From contig NZ_BNBO01000029.1 in assembly GCF_014655955.1 (NCBI RefSeq), forward strand, positions 1 through 64,000: DNA of 64,000 nucleotides, given 5' to 3'. Below, one piece after another: positions 36,850 to 45,065 of the stretch. The translations under genes and the position numbers were made by a program. How positions within the stretch are numbered: position 1 is the stretch's first letter; each line of letters opens with the position of its first letter. Under the pieces are notes generated by a model. It searched no databases, was not told the origin of the DNA, and saw only the letters and a list, made by a program, of their open reading frames with translations. The stretch comes from Kitasatospora indigofera (GTDB taxonomy: Bacteria > Actinomycetota > Actinomycetes > Streptomycetales > Streptomycetaceae).

Positions 36850-38280
36850 GTGAGCGCGAAGCCCCAGATCCCCAATGTCCTGGCCTCCCGGTACGCCTCG
36901 GCGACCCTGGCCCAGCTGTGGTCCCCCGAGCACAAGGTGGTCCTTGAGCGCCACCTGTGGCTCGCCGTCCTGAAGGCCCAGCAGGACCTCGGTGTCGAGG
37001 TGCCCGCCACCGCCGTCGCCGACTACGAGCGCGTCCTCGACCAGGTCGACCTCGACTCCATCGCCGCGCGTGAGCGCGTCACCCGACACGACGTCAAGGC
37101 CCGCATCGAGGAGTTCAGCGACCTCGCCGGCCACGAGCAGATCCACAAGGGCATGACCTCTCGGGACCTCACCGAGAACGTCGAGCAGCTGCAGATCCGC
37201 CAGTCCCTGCAGCACGTCCGCGACCGTACGGTGGCGGTGCTGGTGCGCCTGGGCCGGCTCGCCGCGCAGCACTCCGAGCTGGTCATGGCCGGCCGCTCGC
37301 ACAACGTGGCCGCGCAGGCGACCACCCTCGGCAAGCGGTTCGCCACCGTGGCCGACGAGCTCCTGGTGGCGTTCAACCGCCTGGAGGAGCTGATCACCCG
37401 GTACCCGCTGCGCGGGATCAAGGGACCGGTCGGCACCGCCCAGGACATGCTGGACCTGCTGGGCGGCGACACCGCGAAGCTGGCCGATCTGGAGCAGCGG
37501 GTGGCGGGCCACCTCGGCTTCGACAACGTGCTGACCAGCGTCGGCCAGGTCTACCCGCGCTCGCTGGACTTCGAGGTGCTCTCCGCGCTGGTCCAGCTGT
37601 CCGCCGCGCCGTCCAGCCTGGCCAAGACCATCCGCCTGATGGCCGGCCACGAGCTGGTCACCGAGGGCTTCAAGGAGGGCCAGGTCGGCTCCTCCGCGAT
37701 GCCGCACAAGATGAACACCCGCTCCTGCGAGCGCGTCAACGGCCTGGCCGTCATCCTGCGCGGGTACGCCTCGATGACCGCCGAGCTCGGCGGCGACCAG
37801 TGGAACGAGGGCGACGTCTCCTGCTCGGTGGTGCGCCGGGTCGCGCTGCCGGACGCCTTCTTCGCCTTCGACGGCCTGCTGGAGACCTTCCTGACCGTCC
37901 TCGACGAGTTCGGCGCCTTCCCGGCCGTGATCGAGGCCGAGCTGGACCGCTACCTGCCGTTCCTCGCCACCACCAAGGTGCTGATGGGCGCGGTGCGCGC
38001 GGGCGTCGGCCGGGAGACCGGGCACGAGGTCATCAAGGAGCACGCCGTCGCGTCCGCGCTGGCGATGCGGGCCGGCGCCCGGGAGAACGAGCTGCTGGAC
38101 CGGCTGGCCGCCGACGAGCGGATGCCGCTCGACCGCGCCGAGCTGGACGCGCTGCTCGCCGACCGGATCTCCTTCACCGGCGCGGCCGGGGCGCAGGTCG
38201 CCGAGGTCGTCCGCCGGATCGAGGCGGTCGCGGCCGCCCACCCGGAGGCCGCCAAGTACGCGCCCGGTGACATTCTCTGA
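36850..38280 (+). CDS. purB: Adenylosuccinate lyase
   Basis: A 476-residue enzyme of purine synthesis that cleaves SAICAR to AICAR and adenylosuccinate to AMP. The fumarase/aspartase superfamily signature GSSAMPHKMN lies at about residue 282; HEQIHKGMTSRDLTENV and GRSHNVAAQATTLGKR carry the catalytic and substrate-binding residues. The GTG at 36850 gives MSAKPQIPNVLASRYAS, the family N-terminus; a -10-like TAGGCT (36836-36841) 8 bases before it suggests a leaderless mRNA. No other purine genes are adjacent, which is usual in streptomycetes. Confidence 0.95.
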   Translation: MSAKPQIPNVLASRYASATLAQLWSPEHKVVLERHLWLAVLKAQQDLGVEVPATAVADYERVLDQVDLDSIAARERVTRHDVKARIEEFSDLAGHEQIHKGMTSRDLTENVEQLQIRQSLQHVRDRTVAVLVRLGRLAAQHSELVMAGRSHNVAAQATTLGKRFATVADELLVAFNRLEELITRYPLRGIKGPVGTAQDMLDLLGGDTAKLADLEQRVAGHLGFDNVLTSVGQVYPRSLDFEVLSALVQLSAAPSSLAKTIRLMAGHELVTEGFKEGQVGSSAMPHKMNTRSCERVNGLAVILRGYASMTAELGGDQWNEGDVSCSVVRRVALPDAFFAFDGLLETFLTVLDEFGAFPAVIEAELDRYLPFLATTKVLMGAVRAGVGRETGHEVIKEHAVASALAMRAGARENELLDRLAADERMPLDRAELDALLADRISFTGAAGAQVAEVVRRIEAVAAAHPEAAKYAPGDIL

Positions 38281-38298
38281 CGTGTCGTCAGTTCCTTC

Positions 38299-39831
38299 TC
38301 AGGGCCCCGTCGCACTTCCCGCGGCGGGGCCCCTGGGCTTTTCGGGGCGCTCGTGCCCCGGGTCGATCGGCGGCCCGCAGGCGCCGCAGCTCCAGGCCGC
38401 GTCCGGCTCGGCGACCGGGTGGTCCTCGGGGGCCAGCACATTGCCGCGGACGGTGGCCAGCGCCAGCAGGCCGCCGGTGACCAGGAGTCCGGCGCAGATC
38501 AGCATCGAGGTCCGGAAGGCCGCGTCCACCGAGGCCGGCACCTGGTAGGCGTCGCCGCTCAGCCCGGACAGCGCGGGCAGGGCGGCGACGGCGAGCAGGC
38601 CCGCCGCCCGCGCGGCCGCGTTGTTGACGCCGCTGGCGATGCCGGCCCGGCGGACCTCGACGGCCGCCAGCACCGTCGCGGTGAGCGGCGCCACCAGCAG
38701 GACCATCCCGCAGCCCATCACGGTGGTGGCCGGCAGCACCTCCGTCCAGTAGGAGGCGTCGGGTCCGATCCGCAGCATCAGCAGCACGCCGGTCGCGCAG
38801 ACCAGCGGTCCGAGGAACAGCGGCAGCCGGGGGCCGATCCGCTTGCCGAGGCGCCCGGCCCGGGCGGACAGCGCCAGCATCAGGACGGTGATCGGCAGCA
38901 GGGCGAGCCCGGAGGTCAGCGGGGTGAAGCCGGAGACCGTCTGGAGCTGCACCACCAGCAGGAAGAACACGCCGCTGAAGGCCGCGTACACGCAGAGGGT
39001 GACCAGGTTCACCGCGGTGAACAGGCGGGAGGAGAACAGCTCCAGCGGCAGCATCGGGTGCGGGGTGCGCCGTTCGACGGCGATGAACACCGCGCCGAGC
39101 AGCAGTCCGGCGGCGCCGGAGAGCCAGACCACGGGGGAGAGCCCTTCGCCGGCGGCCGTCAGCGCGTAGGTCACCCCGCCGAGGGCGAGCGCGGCCAGCA
39201 CCGCACCGGCGACGTCGAAGCTGCCGGTGGCGCTCTCGTCCCGGCTCTCCGGCACGTGCCGCAGCGAGACGGCCAGCACCACCGCGGCCAGCGGCACGTT
39301 CAGCAGGAAGATCCACCGCCAGCCCGGGCCGTCCACCAGCCAGCCGCCCAGGAAGGGGCCGACCGCGGCCGCGACCCCGCCGAGGCCCGACCAGAGGCCC
39401 ACCGCCGCCGAGCGGTCGTCGGGCCGGAAGGTCGCCTGGAGCATCGCCAGCGATCCCGGTGTGAGCAGGGCGCCGCCGATGCCCTGCAGGGCGCGGGCCG
39501 CGATCAGCACCCCGACGTCGGGCGCGGCCGCGCAGACGGCGGAGGCCGCGGCGAACCAGCAGACGCCGATCAGGAAGACCCGGCGCCGGCCGTACCGGTC
39601 GCCGAGCGCCCCGCCGAGCAGGATCAGCCCGGCCAGGGTCAGCAGATAGGCGTTCAGAGTCCATTGCAGGGCGGCCAACGAGGCGCCGAGGTCCTCGCCG
39701 ATCCGCGGCAGTGCGACGTTGACGACGGTGCCGTCGAGCATGGCCATGCTGGAGCCGAGCACCGTGGCCAGCACCACCCAGCGCCCCTGCGGGGTGCCGA
39801 TCCTGAGTGCGCCGGCGTCGTCGGTTTCCAC
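38299..39831 (-). CDS. MFS transporter, DHA2 (EmrB/QacA) family
   Basis: A 510-residue, 14-TM drug exporter. TM1 is VVLATVLGSSMAMLDGTVVNVALP, motif A is GGALGDRYGRRRVFL and motif C-like GLWSGLGGVAAAVGPFLGGWL follows; TM5 ends WRWIFLLNVPLA. The C-terminus has two Cys in SCGACG. The GTG at 39831 with AGGA 8 bases upstream is chosen; the open frame extends 60 codons further but is Pro-rich. A dyad TGTGCA/TGCACA at 39974-39990 lies upstream and may be its operator. The substrate is unknown. Confidence 0.85.
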   Translation of the reverse strand: METDDAGALRIGTPQGRWVVLATVLGSSMAMLDGTVVNVALPRIGEDLGASLAALQWTLNAYLLTLAGLILLGGALGDRYGRRRVFLIGVCWFAAASAVCAAAPDVGVLIAARALQGIGGALLTPGSLAMLQATFRPDDRSAAVGLWSGLGGVAAAVGPFLGGWLVDGPGWRWIFLLNVPLAAVVLAVSLRHVPESRDESATGSFDVAGAVLAALALGGVTYALTAAGEGLSPVVWLSGAAGLLLGAVFIAVERRTPHPMLPLELFSSRLFTAVNLVTLCVYAAFSGVFFLLVVQLQTVSGFTPLTSGLALLPITVLMLALSARAGRLGKRIGPRLPLFLGPLVCATGVLLMLRIGPDASYWTEVLPATTVMGCGMVLLVAPLTATVLAAVEVRRAGIASGVNNAAARAAGLLAVAALPALSGLSGDAYQVPASVDAAFRTSMLICAGLLVTGGLLALATVRGNVLAPEDHPVAEPDAAWSCGACGPPIDPGHERPEKPRGPAAGSATGP

Positions 39832-40136
39832 GGCTCGATCCTGCGCCCGGGGGGCTGACGTGACAAGGGTCACCGGCGGCGCGTCCGGGTGGTGGCTGAG
39901 CGTGTCCGGCGGTGGACGCAGGGCCGAAATTGTCGGCGCAGGGGGGTCGGGCGGTTGCGCAGCGCGATTGGATTGTGCACGTACTGCACAGTCGATCATT
40001 CGGAGAGTCACTGAATTCCCTGGGATTTTTGTGAAATTCCGGGGGTGAATGTGATCGACATTGATTAACCCGGGCCGATGGGCTTTGCTTCAGCGACCGC
40101 CCGGCCAATGTCCGGGTGGGCCCACCGGGTGGAACG
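39832..40136. other. Intergenic region between the MFS gene and the c-di-AMP riboswitch
   Basis: It contains the dyad TGTGCA-CGTAC-TGCACA (39974-39990), probably an operator for the minus-strand MFS gene, and AATTCC repeated near 40013 and 40036. The plus-strand promoter for the peptidase leader must be here, but I cannot place it with confidence. Confidence 0.4.
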
Positions 40137-40306
40137 CCTAGTCCTGCCGCTGCCCGGGGGCTTCGAACGAACTCTGTACGGCAGGAGTGGGGGACCCACA
40201 GGTAAGTCGCCGTCCCGGCAACCGGGACGGCTTGGGGTGAAGCCGCGCTTGCGGCCGGGCAACTCCAGCCCGAACCCGACAGCTCACCTCGCAGGCGTCG
40301 GAGAGG
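40137..40306 (+). ncRNA. c-di-AMP riboswitch (ydaO-yuaA type)
   Basis: The 3' part CCCGAACCCGACAGCTCACC, GCAGGCGTCGGAGAGGA (to 40306) is the hallmark of this class; upstream are GCCTAGTCCTGCCGCTGCCCGG, GGAGTGGGGGACCCA, a GC-rich hairpin CCGTCCCGGCAACCGGGACGG (40210-40230) and TTGGGGTGAAGCC. The order and spacing to a cell-wall hydrolase start fit actinobacterial examples, including the element before rpfA in Streptomyces. Binding of c-di-AMP is expected to turn the gene off. Confidence 0.88.
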
Positions 40307-40315
40307 AAATACCCC

Positions 40316-41350
40316 ATGCCCGCACAGGCAAAGCACCGTCGTAACCGTCTGCCCCGTCTCGCCCGGATCGGCATCGCCACCGGTGTGACCGGCGCGGTTC
40401 TCGCCCTTCCCCTGGTGACCGCCGTCAGCGCCTCGGCCCACGAGGTCCCGGCCGCCAAGTCGCAGTCCGCCACCTGGACCGGCGCCACCAGCGCCGACGC
40501 CGTGGCCGTCAAGGCCGCCGCCGTCGAGACCGCCCCGGCCGCCGCGCCGGCCGCCGCCGTCGACGAGACCTACAAGGTGGTCGGCGGTGACACCCTGTCG
40601 AAGATCGCCGCCGCGAAGAACGTCGACGGTGGGTGGCACGCCCTGTACGAGACCAACCGGTCCGTCGTCGGCGCCAACCCGAACCTGATCTACCCGGGCC
40701 AGCAGCTCGTGGTCGGCAAGGCCGCCGCCCAGGCGCCCGCCGCCGCCCCGGCCCCGAAGGCCTCCTCCGACTCCGCGCCGGCCAAGAAGGCCACCCCGGC
40801 CCCGAAGGCCACTCAGGCGCCCAAGGCCGCCGAGGCCCCGAAGGCCACTCAGGCCGCGAAGCCGGTCGAGGCCCCCAAGCCCGCCGCCACCACCGCGCCG
40901 AAGCCGGCCGCCACCCCGGCCCCGGCCGCGGCCGCCAGCACCTCCGGCTACACCGCGCCGATCGCCGGCGCCCGCCTCGGCACCGCCTACGGCGTGGCCG
41001 GCTCCATGTGGTCCAGCGGCCACCACACCGGTGCCGACTTCGTCGCCGCCACCGGCACCCCGCTGAAGGCCGTCGCGGCCGGCACCGTCGTCAAGGCGGG
41101 CCCGGGCGGCGCCTACGGCAACGAGGTCGAGATCAAGCTGGCGGACGGCAAGTACGCCCAGTACGCGCACCTCTCCTCGATCGGCGTCAAGGTCGGCCAG
41201 ACCGTGACCGTCGGCCAGCAGATCGGTCTCTCCGGCGCGACCGGCAACGTGACCGGCCCGCACCTGCACTTCGAGATCCGCACCGGCTCGGAGTACGGCT
41301 CGGACATCGACCCGATCGCCTACCTCCGTGCGCACGGCGTCAGCATCTGA
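40316..41350 (+). CDS. LysM and M23 peptidase domain cell-wall hydrolase
   Basis: A 344-residue secreted peptidoglycan endopeptidase. The signal peptide ends near AVSASAHE; LysM (about 83-132: YKVVGGDTLSKIAAAKNVDG ... LIYPGQQLVV) binds peptidoglycan; a 75-residue Ala/Pro/Lys linker follows; M23 lasts from about 220 to the end with zinc ligands H237-x3-D241 and H318 in HLHFE (H316 general base). Related enzymes cut peptide cross-links. The ATG at 40316 follows GAGAGGAAA, itself the end of the riboswitch. The c-di-AMP element links it to cell-wall and turgor control, as for resuscitation and germination hydrolases. Confidence 0.92.
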   Translation: MPAQAKHRRNRLPRLARIGIATGVTGAVLALPLVTAVSASAHEVPAAKSQSATWTGATSADAVAVKAAAVETAPAAAPAAAVDETYKVVGGDTLSKIAAAKNVDGGWHALYETNRSVVGANPNLIYPGQQLVVGKAAAQAPAAAPAPKASSDSAPAKKATPAPKATQAPKAAEAPKATQAAKPVEAPKPAATTAPKPAATPAPAAAASTSGYTAPIAGARLGTAYGVAGSMWSSGHHTGADFVAATGTPLKAVAAGTVVKAGPGGAYGNEVEIKLADGKYAQYAHLSSIGVKVGQTVTVGQQIGLSGATGNVTGPHLHFEIRTGSEYGSDIDPIAYLRAHGVSI

Positions 41351-41399
41351 CACCGGGTACGAACCCTCGCGGCCTGATGCGCCGCGGTAGTTGAACACC

Positions 41400-41440
41400 G
41401 GCCGGGCCGGCAGCGAACGCTCATCGCTGCGGGCCCGGCC
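41400..41440 (+). terminator. Hairpin terminator after the M23 peptidase gene
   Basis: GGCCGGGCC plus CAGCGA (41400-41416) pair with TCGCTG plus GGCCCGGCC (41424-41440), with a small internal mismatch. It lies 50 bases beyond the stop codon. Confidence 0.65.
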
Positions 41441-41456
41441 AGTTCGCGTTTTCCTC

Positions 41457-41469
41457 GGGGGGGGGGGGG
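41457..41469. repeat. Homopolymer of 13 G
   Basis: Thirteen consecutive G residues lie between the terminator and the minus-strand MFS stop codon. Length could vary or be a sequencing artefact. No coding sequence is affected. Confidence 0.8.
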
Positions 41470-41496
41470 ATTTCCGGTGGCTCCCTGTTCATCCGG

Positions 41497-43539
41497 TCAG
41501 GCCGGCACGCTTTCCCGGTGCTGGTCGTCCTCGTACAGTCTGGTCGCGATGGCCTCGACCGCGCGGTCGAGCCGGGCCCGGTCCGCGGGATCGGTGACGT
41601 CCCAGTCGTCCAGGTGCCGGTCGATCCAGTGCCGCCAGGCCTCGGCGAGGCGCTCGACCTCGCGCTCGCCCTGCGGGGTGAGCGCGAGCACGCCGTGCTC
41701 GCTCTCGGCGAGGCCCGCGCGCAGGGTCCGCTCGGCGGCGGGCCGGACGACCTCCTCCGGCATGTGGTGCGCGGTCGCGATGGCCAGCAGCGTCGCTCCG
41801 CCCTGGAGCTTGGTGCGCCAGTAGATCTGACCGAGCATCCAGGCCTGGTCCGGGCCGACCGTGCTGCCCGAGTCGGCCAGCAGCCGGCGACCGATCTCCG
41901 GCCGGCCCTTGGCCTTGCGCAGCAGGTTGGCGAGCGCCCGCTCCAGCTGCCGGTCGGCGTCCCCGCTGTCCGGTGCGCCGAAGGCCTCGCCCATGTCGGA
42001 GGCGCCGGCCCGGGCGCTGTCCCGAAGCGGCACCTCCTTCAGGAACCAGGCCACCACGAAGCCCACCAGGGCGACCGGCACCACCCACTGGAAGACGTAG
42101 TTGATGGTGTCGGCGTAGGCCTGGACGAAGGGCTGGGCGACCTCGGCGGGCAGCTCGCGCAGCGCCTGCGGGCTCTGCACCGCGGCCGGCGGCACACCGG
42201 GGGACTGCGCGAAGGCCTCCTCCAGGTTGGGGGTCAGCTGGTTGGTGAAGAGGGTGCCGAACACCGCCGTGCCGAAGGAGCTGCCGAGCGTCCGGAAGAA
42301 GGTGACGCCGGAGGTCGCGGTGCCCAGCTCGTGGTAGGGGACGGTGTTCTGGACGGCGATGGTCAGCACCTGCATGGCCAGCCCGATGCCGACGCCGAGG
42401 ACGAACATGTACAGGGACTCCAGCCAGACGCCGGTGTCCGGACCCATCGTCGACATCAGGTACAGGCCCAGCGCCATCACGGCGGTGCCGAGGATCGGGA
42501 AGATCCGGTAGTGGCCGGTGCGGCTCACCACCACGCCCGAGAGCACCGACATGCCGAGCAGGCCCACCACCATCGGCAGGGTGCGCACCCCCGAGCCGGT
42601 GGCCGAGACGCCGTCGACGAACTGCAGGTACGTCGGCAGGTAGGTCATCGCGCCGAGCATCGCGAAGCCGACGATGAAGCTGAGCACCGAGCAGACCGTG
42701 AAGACGGAGTTGCGGAACAGGTGCATCGGCAGCATCGGCTCCGGGGCCCGCAACTCCACCAGGACGAAGGCCACCAGCAGCAGCACCGAGCCGGTGAACA
42801 GACCGATGATCACGGGCGAGGTCCAGGCGTACTCGTTGCCGCCCCACTCCAGGCCGAGCACCAGGCCGCTGGCGCCGAGCGCGATCAGCACGATGCCGAG
42901 GTAGTCGATGACCGGGCGGACCGCCGCCCGCACCGAGGGGATCGTCCGGGCGGCCATCACGATCATCACCGCGGCGATCGGGATGTTGACGTAGAAGCAC
43001 CAGCGCCAGGAGGCGTGGTCGGTGAACAGCCCGCCCAGGGTCGGCCCGACCACCGTGGTGACGCCGAAGACGGCGCCCAGCGCGCCCTGGTACTTCCCGC
43101 GTTCGCGCAGCGGGATGACGTCCGCGATCAGGGCCATCGCGGTGACCATCAGGCCGCCGCCGCCCACGCCCTGCACCGCCCGGCCGATGATCAGGACCGC
43201 CATGCCGTTGGCCGCGCCGGAGACCACCGAGCCGGCGATGAAGATCACCGCGCTCACCTGGAAGACGATCTTGCGGCCGAACAGGTCGCCGAACTTGCCG
43301 ACCAGCACGGTGGCGACGGTCTCGGCCAGCAGGTAGGCCGTCACCACCCAGGCCATGTGCCCGCCGCCGCCGAGGTCCGCCACGATGGTGGGCAGCGCGG
43401 TGGAGACGATGGTCTGGTCGAGGGCGGCCATCAGCATGCCGAGCACGATGGTCAGGAAGACGACGTTGGTCTGGCGCCGGCTCAGTGAGGGCGGCGACGG
43501 CGGCGCCGGCACGGCCTCGGTCATGGTGGTGTCGGACAT
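41497..43539 (-). CDS. MFS drug exporter (DHA2) with C-terminal winged-helix-like domain
   Basis: A 680-residue protein. Residues 1-530 form a 14-TM EmrB/QacA-type exporter (VFLTIVLGMLMAALDQTIVSTALP; VGKFGDLFGRKIVF; WRWCFYVNIPIAAV). The last ~150 residues are soluble, with GGATLLAIATAHHMPEE, RAGLAESEHGVLALTPQGEREVERLAEAWRHW, resembling a MarR/PadR winged helix. This long tail occurs in other streptomycete exporters; whether it binds DNA or regulates transport is unknown. The ATG at 43539 has AGGAGG 9 bases upstream. Confidence 0.85.
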   Translation of the reverse strand: MSDTTMTEAVPAPPSPPSLSRRQTNVVFLTIVLGMLMAALDQTIVSTALPTIVADLGGGGHMAWVVTAYLLAETVATVLVGKFGDLFGRKIVFQVSAVIFIAGSVVSGAANGMAVLIIGRAVQGVGGGGLMVTAMALIADVIPLRERGKYQGALGAVFGVTTVVGPTLGGLFTDHASWRWCFYVNIPIAAVMIVMAARTIPSVRAAVRPVIDYLGIVLIALGASGLVLGLEWGGNEYAWTSPVIIGLFTGSVLLLVAFVLVELRAPEPMLPMHLFRNSVFTVCSVLSFIVGFAMLGAMTYLPTYLQFVDGVSATGSGVRTLPMVVGLLGMSVLSGVVVSRTGHYRIFPILGTAVMALGLYLMSTMGPDTGVWLESLYMFVLGVGIGLAMQVLTIAVQNTVPYHELGTATSGVTFFRTLGSSFGTAVFGTLFTNQLTPNLEEAFAQSPGVPPAAVQSPQALRELPAEVAQPFVQAYADTINYVFQWVVPVALVGFVVAWFLKEVPLRDSARAGASDMGEAFGAPDSGDADRQLERALANLLRKAKGRPEIGRRLLADSGSTVGPDQAWMLGQIYWRTKLQGGATLLAIATAHHMPEEVVRPAAERTLRAGLAESEHGVLALTPQGEREVERLAEAWRHWIDRHLDDWDVTDPADRARLDRAVEAIATRLYEDDQHRESVPA

Positions 43540-43686
43540 GGCCGGGCCTCCTGGGCGGGGAGCAGGTCAACCCAGCTTTGGCGCGGTGGGGCGGGCCCGC
43601 CACCGGAGCGGGCGTCCGGGTGGCCGGCGGTGCCCCGGGCCGGGACGGGCAGGACGGGCGGGACGGGTGGCCGGGTGGGCGGACGT

Positions 43687-43725
43687 GGCGCGGCCCCGGA
43701 CGGTCCTGCCGTCCGGGGCCGCGCC
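43687..43725 (-). terminator. Hairpin terminator after the RidA gene
   Basis: A perfect 17-base stem, GGCGCGGCCCCGGACGG (43687-43703) with its complement at 43709-43725, has the loop TCCTG. It lies just beyond the stop of the minus-strand RidA gene. Confidence 0.8.
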
Positions 43726-43745
43726 GGCGGGGGTTCCGCCGTCCG

Positions 43746-44171
43746 TCAGCCGATCACGGCCTGGGCGTCGATCTCCACCAGCATCGGCTCCTGCGGCAGC
43801 TCGCAGAAGATCGTCGTGCGGCAGGGCTTCACGCCGCCCGGCTTGATGTTCTCGTCGATGAACTCGGCGTACACCTCGTTCATCAGCGCGAAGTCGGAGC
43901 GCTTGGTGAGGTAGACGCGGAACATCACCACGTCCTCGACGGTCGCGCCGCCGGCCTCGACGATGGCCTTGACGTTCTCCAGGGTCCGCCGGGTCTGCGC
44001 CTTCACGTCGCCCGGGTAGAGGTACTCGGCCGTCGCCGGGTCCTGCGGGCCCTGGCCGGACACCTGGAGGATCGGGCCCTTGCGGACGCCCTGGGAGAAC
44101 ATCCAGGCGGGGGCGGGGGCGCCGTCGGTACGGATCTCGGTCTTGTCGCTCATGGCGGGGTGCTCGCTCAT
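43746..44171 (-). CDS. RidA family enamine/imine deaminase
   Basis: A 141-residue trimeric-type protein that hydrolyses reactive 2-aminoacrylate-like enamines/imines released by PLP dehydratases. The key Arg of active RidA is present (R118 in KPCRTTIFCELP) as is VEIDAQAV at the end. The ATG at 44171 has GAGGAA about 9 bases upstream; a second ATG lies 18 bases on. It follows the IclR gene on the same strand after a 141-base gap, and faces a deaminase of the class that releases such intermediates, so it fits as the clean-up enzyme of the cluster. Confidence 0.85.
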   Translation of the reverse strand: MSEHPAMSDKTEIRTDGAPAPAWMFSQGVRKGPILQVSGQGPQDPATAEYLYPGDVKAQTRRTLENVKAIVEAGGATVEDVVMFRVYLTKRSDFALMNEVYAEFIDENIKPGGVKPCRTTIFCELPQEPMLVEIDAQAVIG

Positions 44172-44312
44172 CCTGTGGGGTTCCTCGGTCGGTACGGGTC
44201 CGGGCGGCGCCGGGTGCTGCGGGCGGCGCGGTGCCGGGTGGTGACGGTCGGTGGGGTCCGGCCGGGTGGGCCTGGTGAACCAGGGCGGTGGGACGGGCCG
44301 GGCGAGGCCGGG

Positions 44313-45065
44313 TCAGGCGGTGCCCGGCGGCAGGCCGCAGTCGGCGGAGACCGCCCGGGCCGTGGCCAGCAGCTGGGGCAGCAGCTCCAGCACCCGCTCG
44401 TACGGGAGCACCACGTCGGGCACCGAGATCGAGGCCGCGGCCACCACCCGGCCGGTGGCGTCCCGGACCGGCGCCGCCACACAGTTGATGAAGGACTCGT
44501 GCTCGGCGTGGTCCTGCGCCCAGCCCCGGGCCGCGACGGTGTCCAGCTCGGCCAGCAGCGCCTCGGGCGTGGTCAGCGTGTTGGCGGTGTACGGGGTGAA
44601 GTCGATGCCCGCCGCCACCCGGCGGCGCTCGGCCACCGGCAGGTCCGCGAGCAGCACCTTGGCGACCGCCGCACAGTGCAGCGCCGCCCGCAGGCCGATC
44701 CGCGAGTACATCCGCACCGGGTGCCGGGAGTCGTACTTGTCGATGTAGACCACCTCGCCGCCCTCGTACGCGGCCAGATGGACCGTTTGGCCGGTCGCCG
44801 CGTTCAGTGCCGCCAGGTGCGGCGCCGCCGCCCGGCGCACCCCGCGCTGCTCCAGCGCCAGGCTGGAGAGCGCGAACAGGCCGGCGCCCAGGTGGTAGCG
44901 GTACGCCGCGTCGCGGTAGACGAAGCGCTCCTCCTCCAGGCTCTGCAGCAGGCGCAGCGCGGTGGTCTTGTGCACGCCGAGCAGCTCGGCCAGCTGGTCG
45001 AGGGAGCGCTCACCCTCGCCGAGCTCGGCGAGCAGGCGCAGGGCACGGGTGACGGTCTGGCTCAT
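44313..45065 (-). CDS. IclR family transcriptional regulator
   Basis: A 250-residue regulator. The winged helix is VTRALRLLAELGEGERSLDQLAELLGVHKTTALRLLQSLEEERFVYRD; the effector domain (about 75-245) has QTVHLAAYEGGEVVYIDKYDS, RAALHCAAVAKVLLA and ISVPDVVLPYERV. IclR proteins of this type (KdgR-like) usually sense 2-keto-3-deoxy sugar acids or related organic acids. The ATG at 45065 overlaps the kinase stop codon (ATGA), so it is translationally coupled to the kinase. Its probable operator is the dyad at 46383-46412. Confidence 0.88.
   Translation of the reverse strand: MSQTVTRALRLLAELGEGERSLDQLAELLGVHKTTALRLLQSLEEERFVYRDAAYRYHLGAGLFALSSLALEQRGVRRAAAPHLAALNAATGQTVHLAAYEGGEVVYIDKYDSRHPVRMYSRIGLRAALHCAAVAKVLLADLPVAERRRVAAGIDFTPYTANTLTTPEALLAELDTVAARGWAQDHAEHESFINCVAAPVRDATGRVVAAASISVPDVVLPYERVLELLPQLLATARAVSADCGLPPGTA

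Noticed and set aside
39832-40011. Sixty-codon N-terminal extension of the MFS gene
   Set aside because: Pro-rich with no similarity to transporters and it contains an operator-like dyad; GTG 39831 has a ribosome binding site.
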